DNA of 6,363 nucleotides from Candidatus Brocadiaceae bacterium (GCA_919901895.1 CAKKQI010000471.1:1-6363), one strand, 5' to 3'. Counted from the stretch's first letter, positions 1 through 5,151 are shown. Notes: generated by a model from the letters alone, not told the origin. A program made the numbers and translations.

Positions 1-129
1 GAGATTACTGAAGCAACTAAATTATTTATCCGGGGCGAATTTATTAAATTATTTGAATCCCAACATCAGCCATCGCCGGAAGGTTTTATTATTAATTATG
101 ACTTCGGCGGTGCAATCGGATTTAAATAA
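1..129 (+). CDS. C-terminal fragment of an unrecognised protein
   Basis: Frame 1 is open from the window edge for 42 codons and ends in TAA at 127-129. The visible tail begins EITEATKLFIRGEF and ends NYDFGGAIGFK. Codon use looks normal (mixed third positions, no rare runs), which supports a real coding end. The start lies outside the window. I do not recognise the family. The alternating hydrophobic and polar ending, with an aromatic residue second from the C-terminus, could suit a beta-strand of an envelope protein, but 42 residues are too few to decide. It converges on the C45-type hydrolase gene across a 486-bp hairpin-rich gap. No classical terminator (GC stem followed by a T run) directly follows the stop. 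Confidence 0.6.
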   Translation, partial: EITEATKLFIRGEFIKLFESQHQPSPEGFIINYDFGGAIGFK

Positions 130-211
130 AATAGTTGGTATCCGGGAAGATTAAAACGTTGTAATTCAACTTTATGAATTGAGTAATTTCTCATAAATAA
201 ATTTATAACGG

Positions 212-275
212 GGCACGGTTCTAAACCGTGCCTACAATTTCACACGTTTACAATTCCACGCTTTCTTGTAGGCAC
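212..275. repeat. Hairpin plus overlapping 10-bp inverted repeat
   Basis: GGCACGGTT (212-220) and AACCGTGCC (224-232) form a perfect 9-bp stem with a 3-nt loop. GTGCCTACAA (228-237) is the exact reverse complement of TTGTAGGCAC (266-275) across a 28-nt spacer, so two mutually exclusive folds are possible. The CCTAC/GTAGG edge recurs around other palindromes in the window (551-608) and appears to be a boundary motif of a dispersed family. Confidence 0.75.
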
Positions 276-310
276 GCCCCGATACAATCGGGGCACGAAT
301 TTATTCGTGC
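271..310. repeat. 17-bp CCCCGAT/ATCGGGG palindrome between direct repeats, followed by a hairpin
   Basis: The palindrome CCCCGATACAATCGGGG (277-293) is flanked by CACG on both sides (273-276 and 294-297); counting shared Gs, GGCACG at 271-276 and 292-297 lies 21 nt apart. A second hairpin, GCACGAAT (293-300) and ATTCGTGC (303-310) with a 2-nt loop, follows. Removing the palindrome and one CACG joins GTAGG directly to an intact GCACGAAT/ATTCGTGC hairpin, which looks like an empty site. The same 17 bp recurs exactly at 4839-4855, with related copies at 361-378 and 5062-5079. Confidence 0.75.
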
Positions 311-340
311 TCCGCCTCGACGGTTAAACCTAAACCCCTA

Positions 341-409
341 CCTGCCCCTGATGTCCGAAGCCCCGATGACTATCGGGGTTCGGACTCCATCGGAGAACAT
401 CGGGGCAGG
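341..409. repeat. Compound palindrome containing a CCCCGAT/ATCGGGG core
   Basis: The inner stem joins GTCCGAA (353-359) plus CCCCGAT (361-367) to ATCGGGG (372-378) plus TTCGGAC (379-385), with one bulged G at 360 and a 4-nt loop. An outer arm pair CCTGCCCC (341-348) and GGGGCAGG (402-409) encloses it. The core is a variant of the 17-bp palindrome at 277-293 with loop GACT instead of ACA. No direct repeats flank this copy. Confidence 0.65.
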
Positions 410-449
410 GACCACCTCGGGCGGAAAGGAGGGCTTCATTCGGCTTGCC

Positions 450-492
450 CCACCACCCTCTATCCCGTAGGGAGCAGGGCCAGAGGCGGTGG
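450..492. repeat. GC-rich hairpin
   Basis: CCACC (450-454) with CCTCT (457-461) pairs with AGAGG (482-486) and GGTGG (488-492), with a small asymmetric internal loop. A short inner stem TCCC (463-466) and GGGA (470-473) has loop GTA. The right arm runs directly into the repeated GGCTAAATAATTACAA string (491-506). Confidence 0.5.
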
Positions 493-550
493 CTAAATAA
501 TTACAAAAAGTAAGACGTAAAGATTTTTTTGAAGTGCATCCCTCGTTTCT

Positions 551-608
551 GGGTAGGTTCAAGCCCTTGCTTGAACCTTATGACGGAAGCAAGGGCTTCC
601 GCCTACCC
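551..608. repeat. 58-bp hairpin with alternative folds beside the C45 gene stop
   Basis: GGGTAGG (551-557) and CCTACCC (602-608) form the outer arms. AAGCCCTTGCTT (561-572) and AAGCAAGGGCTT (587-598) form a perfect 12-bp inner stem with a 14-nt loop. The same bases can instead form two small hairpins: GGTTCAAG (556-563) with CTTGAACC (570-577), and GGAAGC (585-590) with GCTTCC (595-600). It lies 7 bp downstream of the stop of the minus-strand C45-type gene, so it could act as its transcription or RNA-processing end, although no T run follows. Confidence 0.7.
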
Positions 609-615
609 GGCATAT

Positions 616-1812
616 TCATTTATGAGGATTCAAATATTCGGTCAGGTCGATTTTCCTAAAATCTCTTTCGGCGGCCGGAATGAAACCAATGGATAGGTGA
701 ATTATTTTCTCCCGGGGCAAGATGACCATTGATTGAATATTAATGACCGGCAGGATCGCTGATTTAAGCACCTTGATCGTCTCGGCTAAACCAATTTTTC
801 CGTAATATCCTTCCGCCTGTTTTTGCATAGCCGCATAACGTTTGTCCCCTTCACTTAATTTCATCTGCTCTGAAATAAACCAGTTGGTGCAATAAAGCAA
901 ACCCTTTTCCGGATAACGAACCGCGACATTGTCTGAAGTAAATTCAATCACGGCCGATTGGCCGCGGGCATCCGCGATCGCCAGATTGGTCGGGGCGGTT
1001 CGTTTTGTTTCTTTAATAATTTTAACCGCCCCATCAAGATCAGATGTCTCCTCCAATATTTTTCGGAATAACATAATGGAAGGCATCCCGGCCAGATTGG
1101 TCGTCCCGTCAAAACTTACCAGCATCGCCAGGGTTAACCCGTCTTCATTAATACCGGAAATAACGCCGGCAAACCCTGGCCAGGTAATCGAGGCAAATGA
1201 TTTTTTACCGTCCGGCTGGTAAACCGTAATAAGACTGTGGTGAACGGCAATGCCCAGTGACGGGAAATCCAGATTGCGTCCGAAGATGAGCGGTGCTTCT
1301 TTGGTAGCCGGTCTGGAAGAAATAATCGCACTGCAAAAAGGCAGGCGCGGCTCGTCAATAATTGTTTGCAGAAGCAAAAGCCGGTCAAAAGAAAGACCGG
1401 AAGCATGGCTCATTGCTTCTAATTCTTGCCGGTATTCAACCGGCACAAAAGGTTCCATTGATTTCATACCCACCAGGGCCCTTTTCTTAGGCTCTTCCTG
1501 AGCCAGAAAACGGTTCAAGTAGGTATCAATGGATGTGGTCAACTGTGGTTTTAGTAATCGGCCCTGTTGTTCGCCCAATTCAGCCGGCGAACCGCGGAGA
1601 ATCAGAATCGGTATCTTCTGGTAAATAGGATCTAATATTAATTCGCCCTTTCCGTATTTATTGGGGATAAAATCAGAACGCGGCGTTTTGGAAGCAACAT
1701 ACGGCGGGACTTCAATGAGGCAACAAAAACTGCTGAAGAGGATATAACTAACAATTAAAAAAACCGCTAAAAAAGAAATTCTTTTAACGGCTTTGGTGGC
1801 AATGAATTTCAT
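616..1812 (-). CDS. Membrane-anchored C45-type Ntn hydrolase / acyltransferase
   Basis: This 398-residue protein resembles the C45 group (isopenicillin-N acyltransferase-like, carcinine hydrolase-like), Ntn hydrolases that cleave or transfer amide-linked acyl groups and mature by self-cleavage before a cysteine. Visible signs are the G-x-x-x-E-x-G-x-Q-x-G start (residues 74-84), GLSFDRLLLLQT (139-150), the probable nucleophile Cys160 in PFCSAIIS, GRNLDFP (178-184), INEDGL (221-226), TNLAIAD (275-281) and CTNWF (308-312), where relatives often have TNHF. One hydrophobic segment (about 13-33) suggests a signal anchor; Cys30-Cys31 do not make a good lipobox. The ATG has no Shine-Dalgarno and begins 9 bp from a palindromic cassette. 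A substrate cannot be read from the sequence. It is third in a run of minus-strand hydrolase genes. A choloylglycine-hydrolase-like enzyme is the main alternative. Confidence 0.82.
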   Translation of the reverse strand: MKFIATKAVKRISFLAVFLIVSYILFSSFCCLIEVPPYVASKTPRSDFIPNKYGKGELILDPIYQKIPILILRGSPAELGEQQGRLLKPQLTTSIDTYLNRFLAQEEPKKRALVGMKSMEPFVPVEYRQELEAMSHASGLSFDRLLLLQTIIDEPRLPFCSAIISSRPATKEAPLIFGRNLDFPSLGIAVHHSLITVYQPDGKKSFASITWPGFAGVISGINEDGLTLAMLVSFDGTTNLAGMPSIMLFRKILEETSDLDGAVKIIKETKRTAPTNLAIADARGQSAVIEFTSDNVAVRYPEKGLLYCTNWFISEQMKLSEGDKRYAAMQKQAEGYYGKIGLAETIKVLKSAILPVINIQSMVILPREKIIHLSIGFIPAAERDFRKIDLTEYLNPHK

Positions 1813-1821
1813 ATAAATTAT

Positions 1822-1954
1822 TTATTTAGCCGAATGAAGAATATGATGGAAACCTAAAGGTTTCCTCTACATTATGATTATGCTCTCGGCCTCAAGCGTA
1901 GCGGAGACATTTAGGTCTCCATCTGTCTAATATGGACTTTACTCGGCTAAATAA
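1822..1954. repeat. 133-bp palindromic cassette bounded by 12-bp inverted repeats
   Basis: TTATTTAGCCGA (1822-1833) and TCGGCTAAATAA (1943-1954) are exact reverse complements. Inside are two hairpins: GGAAACC (1848-1854) with GGTTTCC (1859-1865), loop TAAA; and GGAGAC (1903-1908) with GTCTCC (1915-1920), loop ATTTAG. No open frame of note lies inside. The layout resembles a miniature inverted-repeat element or a composite of smaller palindromes. It ends 9 bp before the C45 gene's start codon. The right end overlaps GGCTAAATAATTACAA (1945-1960), present identically at 491-506. Confidence 0.6.
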
Positions 1955-2017
1955 TTACAACCCCTCGGTAAACTCGGAGCGGGGAGCTCAGCCGAACCGC
2001 ACTTCAACTAGACCGGC

Positions 2018-3385
2018 TCAATGCATCAACGCCAATGAACCCATCGGATCCCATGGTTTTAGCACAACCGGTTTCTCTTTCAAAATCTTCAGCTGTTTAG
2101 CCGGCAGGTATTTCTTAGGCACCACCACCTGATACAGATACTCATCAAACCACCGGTCGCTCATCACGAAAAAACCCTTTTCGCCGACCTTGTCGCTCCA
2201 GGAGTTCTCCACTTTCCACTTGGTCGGCTGGTTCTTAACCAGATTCACGCCGGTGAACACCATCGCGTGAGTCATCAGACTATCTCCGTAATCCACCCGC
2301 TGGGCTTTATTCATCCCGAAACCGGTGCCGAGTAGTTTATCGTATTCAAACATCCGGGTATCCATAATCCCGCCGTCCCGGTAAAGCATCTTGCCGACAT
2401 CGCAGCCGAACCAGACCGGCTCGCCTTTCCTGATGACCCGGGCGGTGATAGTTTTAAGAATATCTATATCCACATTAAGATACCGGACAATCTGCCCGCC
2501 CATGACATTGCCCAGATACTGCACCGTGTACATTTTATTATATGATTTATCTTTAGTCGGGCAATTAATCAGACTAACCATCTCATCAAGGTTAAGATTA
2601 ACATATTTTTTATAGAATGCCTGCGGGGTCATCGGCTTTGGTTCGCGGTGGAACTTATTCTTCTTGTCGCGGTATTGCCAGTTGAACCCGGCCGGCGGTT
2701 CGCCGAAATAAATGACCAGGAGTTTATATATTTCAGCCATCATCTCTTCTTTCCTGGTACGCAGTTGGCTGAGGCGGGCGCCTTTTTGATGCATCTCCCG
2801 TAAAATCATCGCATTCTCGCGCAGTTTAAGCGTAACCAGATAATTCACATGACCGGAATTACTGCTGTTTAATGTCTCCGGCATTGCCGATTTGGGCACT
2901 ACGCCGTAGCGGCTGATGAGATTGGCAAACATATCCCACTGGCCGCCGTCGTTTAAGGGCCCGGACAATAGCCACATCGTCAGCCGGCTCTGGATGGACT
3001 CATCTCTGGTTTCAATGATATTCTCCAGGAAATAGTTGGCTTTTTCCAGTTTATCCCAGAAGAAGGCATAATTCTGTGAAAGTTCAAAGTTAGCCAGATT
3101 CATCTTTTTCATCGCCCGGAGACGCATGGTATTAAGACCGGCGAACAGCCAGCATCGGCCGCTGGACATCTGGTTGGTCGCCTCACCGGTTTTGACCAGA
3201 TTGGAAAATGTAAAATCGGTCCCGGCCAGCACCTGCCGGTTCATTGCTACTTCCGAAATCGCGGTCCGGCTCACCGCATTAAGCGCCACCCGGTTAAGCG
3301 GATTAGCCCGGAACTGCTCTTCATACTTCCTGATCAGATTATCCGTCAACGCACCAGCCCCGATAGGATCCACTGTTTTTATCAT
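2018..3385 (-). CDS. Bleomycin hydrolase/PepC-type C1B cysteine aminopeptidase
   Basis: The 455-residue product matches the papain-fold C1B family (bleomycin hydrolase, lactococcal PepC), cytoplasmic enzymes that usually form hexameric rings with the active sites inside and trim short peptides from the N-terminus. The triad is clear: Gln72 (oxyanion) and Cys78 in NQMSSGRCWLFAG, His373 in MTHAMVFTGV, and Asn394 in KVENSWSD. The length fits the family and there is no signal peptide. The C-terminus reads WDPMGSLALMH; in yeast Gal6 the equivalent tail ends shortly after DPMGALA and reaches into the active site, so the extra residues here could affect exopeptidase trimming. The ATG start is supported by AGAGGAG seven bases upstream (3393-3399). 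A candidate extended -10 promoter and a large nested hairpin precede it. It probably finishes off peptides released by other proteases. Confidence 0.95.
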   Translation of the reverse strand: MIKTVDPIGAGALTDNLIRKYEEQFRANPLNRVALNAVSRTAISEVAMNRQVLAGTDFTFSNLVKTGEATNQMSSGRCWLFAGLNTMRLRAMKKMNLANFELSQNYAFFWDKLEKANYFLENIIETRDESIQSRLTMWLLSGPLNDGGQWDMFANLISRYGVVPKSAMPETLNSSNSGHVNYLVTLKLRENAMILREMHQKGARLSQLRTRKEEMMAEIYKLLVIYFGEPPAGFNWQYRDKKNKFHREPKPMTPQAFYKKYVNLNLDEMVSLINCPTKDKSYNKMYTVQYLGNVMGGQIVRYLNVDIDILKTITARVIRKGEPVWFGCDVGKMLYRDGGIMDTRMFEYDKLLGTGFGMNKAQRVDYGDSLMTHAMVFTGVNLVKNQPTKWKVENSWSDKVGEKGFFVMSDRWFDEYLYQVVVPKKYLPAKQLKILKEKPVVLKPWDPMGSLALMH

Positions 3386-3392
3386 CGCACCA

Positions 3393-3399
3393 CTCCTCT
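3393..3399 (-). promoter_or_regulatory. Shine-Dalgarno for the C1B peptidase
   Basis: The minus strand reads AGAGGAG with a 7-nt spacer to the ATG at 3385-3383. This is the strongest ribosome-binding site in the window and fixes the start. It is 5 nt from the foot of the nested hairpin at 3405-3494. Confidence 0.75.
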
Positions 3400-3404
3400 G
3401 TTAT

Positions 3405-3494
3405 TATGATTACACTGATTAAAAAAATAGATTACACAGATAAAATCAGCGTCGGGAATCTGTGTAATCTATTCTAAGAATCACTGTAATCATA
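3405..3494. repeat. Nested double inverted repeat (GATTACA family)
   Basis: The outer arms are TATGATTACACTGATT (3405-3420) and AATCACTGTAATCATA (3479-3494), complementary at 15 of 16 positions. The inner arms AATAGATTACACAGAT (3426-3441) and ATCTGTGTAATCTATT (3458-3473) are complementary at 16 of 16. They are separated by a symmetric 5/5 internal loop and closed by a 16-nt loop. All four arms share a GATTACAC core, so the structure reads as one unit repeated twice and then inverted. It would fold in the leader RNA of the C1B peptidase. Related GATTACA repeats occur inside the TIM-barrel gene (5650-5692). Confidence 0.8.
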
Positions 3495-3513
3495 TTATCT
3501 CTTTCTGTTAATA

Positions 3514-3543
3514 ATTATACCATTTAAAACTAGACCGATTAAA
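3514..3543 (-). promoter_or_regulatory. Candidate extended -10 promoter for the C1B peptidase
   Basis: The minus strand has TATAAT (3519 to 3514) preceded by TGG, giving the extended -10 form TGnTATAAT. The -35 region is poor (TTAATC at 3542-3537 with 17-nt spacing, or TTTAAT with 18). The predicted start is near 3507, giving a leader of about 120 nt that contains the complete nested hairpin. Extended -10 promoters need little -35 match. AT-rich DNA produces such motifs by chance, so this is an inference. Confidence 0.45.
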
Positions 3544-3572
3544 CTTTGCCTTTCTATCCTAAGGGCTGATTC

Positions 3573-4961
3573 TTATTTCCCCGCGCCGTTTATTTTAGCC
3601 AAGAGGTCTTCAGCCAGTTCTTTATCTAACTCCTTAATAATCTTATATTCCTCTAATGCGCTATTACGGTTACTGATTAAAAGATAACTAACCCCAAGAC
3701 CGTAGTGTGCATCGGCTAAATCAGGCTTGAGGCGGATGGCTTGTTTGAATGATTCAATCGCCTTCGGGTAATCCCCTGACTCATAATAGGCCTTCCCAAG
3801 ATTGCAGTATGCCTGGACATAATCGGGCTTGATACGGATGGCTTGTTTATATGATTCGATCGCCTTCGGGTAATCCCCTGACTCATAATAGGTATTCCCA
3901 AGATTGCAGTGTGCATCGGCATCAGGCTTGATCCGGATAGATTGTTTGTATGATTCAATCGCTTTCGGGTAATCCTCTGACTCATAATAGGCATTCCCAA
4001 GATTGTAGTATGCCTGGACATAATCAGGCTTGATGCGGATGGCTTGTTTGTATGATTCGATCGCCTTCGGGAATTCACCTGACTTTTTATAAGCATCCCC
4101 AAGATTGCAGTGGGCCTGGACATAATCAGGCTTGATACGGATGGCTTCTTGATATGACTCAATGGCCTCTTTATATTTCCCGTTTTCATATAAATAATCT
4201 CCCTGGAAATTCCGGCTGTAAGCTGAGGTGGAAAAATCTTCAGCAAATTTTTCCATAGAAGTAATCTTCTTTTCCGATACCTTATTTTTGATAATATTTA
4301 TCGGCACCGCAAAGTTAAGACTTTGGAGGTCCGTTAGCATAGAAATAGAAGCCACTACGCCGATGACCTCACCGGCTTCGTTAAAGACCGGACTACCGCT
4401 ACTTCCATGCGAAACGGGAGTGCTGATCTGAATGCCTTTCTGATTCCAGCCCATCTCTTGCCGCCCGATGATAACGCCATCGGTTATTATAGAATTTTCT
4501 AACCCTCCCGGGCTACCGACAACATAAACATTTTCACCAAGTTTAATCTTATCCGAATCACCTAATTTAACTATAGGTAAATTTTCACCCTTAGCCTTTA
4601 ATATAACCAGATCATTAGCCGCATCGCTATAAAGTATTCCTTCGGCTTCAAGGTATTTGTCTTTAGCAATCTTAACCTTAATTGATACGGCATCATTTAG
4701 CACATGCAAGTTAGTCATAATTGCCCCATCGCTCCGCACAATAAAACCGCTGCCCTTTCCAATATATTTAGCGTCTTGGTCATAGGTCATAATTATCACT
4801 ACGGCTTGATGATGCTGCTCATAGATTTTATCGGCCTGCCCCGATACAATCGGGGCCTGAGCCGTGATGATCTGCGGCCGGGCCAGAATATATAGGCCGA
4901 TTAAGAAACTAATGAGGTATGGCTTTGCTCTGATGAGAGAGTTGAATCCTATTTTCATCAC
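3573..4961 (-). CDS. Exported trypsin-like (S1C, HtrA-like) protease with C-terminal TPR array
   Basis: The 462-residue protein has a signal peptide (basic start, hydrophobic stretch about 14-28, AQA at 34-36), a chymotrypsin-fold domain (about 45-235) and TPR repeats (247-449). The HtrA-type triad is visible: His86 in TNLHVL, Asp117 in ANDLVILK and Ser188 in GSSGSPVF; VVGSPGGL (147-154) also fits the family. There is no PDZ domain; six TPR units occupy the place where DegP/DegS proteins carry PDZ, so partner or substrate selection probably uses the TPR surface. It likely acts in the periplasm. The frame starts GTG-ATG; the ATG at 4958 is an equally good start. AAAGGAG (4996-5002) lies upstream but a 12-bp hairpin intervenes. 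A 17-bp palindrome sits in frame at residues 36-42, at the cleavage site. It is the first of three minus-strand hydrolase genes. Confidence 0.92.
   Translation of the reverse strand: MMKIGFNSLIRAKPYLISFLIGLYILARPQIITAQAPIVSGQADKIYEQHHQAVVIIMTYDQDAKYIGKGSGFIVRSDGAIMTNLHVLNDAVSIKVKIAKDKYLEAEGILYSDAANDLVILKAKGENLPIVKLGDSDKIKLGENVYVVGSPGGLENSIITDGVIIGRQEMGWNQKGIQISTPVSHGSSGSPVFNEAGEVIGVVASISMLTDLQSLNFAVPINIIKNKVSEKKITSMEKFAEDFSTSAYSRNFQGDYLYENGKYKEAIESYQEAIRIKPDYVQAHCNLGDAYKKSGEFPKAIESYKQAIRIKPDYVQAYYNLGNAYYESEDYPKAIESYKQSIRIKPDADAHCNLGNTYYESGDYPKAIESYKQAIRIKPDYVQAYCNLGKAYYESGDYPKAIESFKQAIRLKPDLADAHYGLGVSYLLISNRNSALEEYKIIKELDKELAEDLLAKINGAGK
3615..4223 (-). repeat. 102-bp tandem repeats encoding six TPR units
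   Basis: Six units encode residues 247-280, 281-314, 315-347, 348-381, 382-415 and 416-449. Units 2 to 5 are highly similar in both DNA and protein (NLGxAYYESGDYPKAIESYK core), while units 1 and 6 have diverged. Unit 3 has 33 residues: it reads KPDADA where other joints have KPDYVQA or KPDLADA, consistent with loss of one codon. The strong DNA similarity suggests recent expansion by duplication and explains a long overlapping open frame (3716-4246) that is itself repetitive. Confidence 0.9.
4833..4859. repeat. In-frame 17-bp palindrome with flanking direct repeats inside the protease gene
   Basis: CCCCGATACAATCGGGG (4839-4855) is identical to 277-293. CCTG flanks it on both sides (4835-4838, 4856-4859); extended, GGCCTG occurs at 4833-4838 and 4854-4859, 21 nt apart. 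Read on the minus strand it encodes residues A-P-I-V-S-G-Q-A directly after the signal peptide. Removing 21 nt leaves an uninterrupted frame with AQA followed by DKIYEQ. Confidence 0.8.
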
Positions 4962-4968
4962 TTTTGTA

Positions 4969-5002
4969 TAACCGAGGTTGAGACAACCTCGGTTACTCCT
5001 TT
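4969..5002 (-). promoter_or_regulatory. Shine-Dalgarno separated from the protease start by a perfect hairpin
   Basis: AAAGGAG (minus strand, 5002 to 4996) is followed at once by a 12-bp perfect stem (4995-4984 with 4980-4969, arms containing AACCGAGG/CCTCGGTT) and a 3-nt loop. The remaining distance from hairpin foot to start is 7 nt for the GTG at 4961 or 10 nt for the ATG at 4958. If the hairpin forms, it would loop out and restore normal spacing; unfolded, the Shine-Dalgarno would be about 34-37 nt away, too far to work. Confidence 0.55.
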
Positions 5003-5053
5003 AGGAACTAAGTTTAATCGGTTTTACATACCTCTTAACAGTCTATCTAAATA

Positions 5054-5082
5054 ATTATAAGCCCCGATAACAATCGGGGCAA
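5054..5082 (-). promoter_or_regulatory. Candidate promoter for the S1C-TPR protease
   Basis: On the minus strand, TTGCCC (5082-5077, four of six matches to TTGACA), a 17-nt spacer and a perfect TATAAT (5059-5054) line up. The predicted start is near 5047, giving a leader of about 85 nt that contains the AAAGGAG and hairpin. The spacer is largely the CCCCGAT/ATCGGGG palindrome, and the -35 box uses its outer edge. Confidence 0.4.
5061..5080. repeat. CCCCGAT/ATCGGGG palindrome copy in the divergent gap
   Basis: GCCCCGAT (5061-5068) and ATCGGGGC (5073-5080) form an 8-bp stem with loop AACA, one base longer than the exact copies at 277-293 and 4839-4855. The flanks TAAG (5058-5061) and CAAG (5080-5083) match at three of four positions. 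It directly follows CTAAATAATTATAA (5047-5060), a one-base variant of the string repeated at 491-506 and 1945-1960. Confidence 0.65.
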
Positions 5083-5151
5083 GTGACCGATATTTTACTA
5101 TGACAACCAAAAATAATCAAGATATCGGATAAAATGAGATTAATGGAAAAC

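Larger units (their letters stand above)
130..615. other. Gene-free convergent gap packed with palindromes
   Basis: No credible gene lies here. Open frames at 228-470 (+) and 338-562 (-) run through the palindromes, have arginine/proline-rich compositions set by the repeats, and lack ribosome-binding sites. Bases 130-210 are AT-rich and hold nothing I can name. From 211 to 608 there is an almost continuous series of inverted repeats, listed separately. A 16-nt string, GGCTAAATAATTACAA (491-506), recurs exactly at 1945-1960. Since the flanking genes converge, the hairpins could end transcription from both sides, but none has a proper U-tract, so they are better regarded as dispersed repeats. 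Confidence 0.7.

Noticed and set aside
15..33. Nothing resembling a known domain in the partial first gene
   Set aside because: Forty-two residues without a recognised motif do not support any family name, so none is given.
228..562. Open frames on both strands (228-470 +, 338-562 -) in the palindrome cluster
   Set aside because: They follow the inverted repeats, have no ribosome-binding site and no recognisable family features.
929..1501. Open frames overlapping the C45-type gene (929-1222 +, 1134-1406 -, 1250-1501 +)
   Set aside because: They lie entirely inside a longer frame with conserved C45 motifs and show no coherent protein features.
3405..3494. Possible CRISPR array or rho-independent terminator from repeated GATTACAC units
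   Set aside because: There are only four arms in inverted pairs, no regular spacers, and no T run after the stem on either strand.
3716..4246. 176-codon minus-strand open frame overlapping the protease gene
   Set aside because: It is the alternative-frame reading of the TPR-encoding DNA; its periodicity mirrors the 102-bp repeats.
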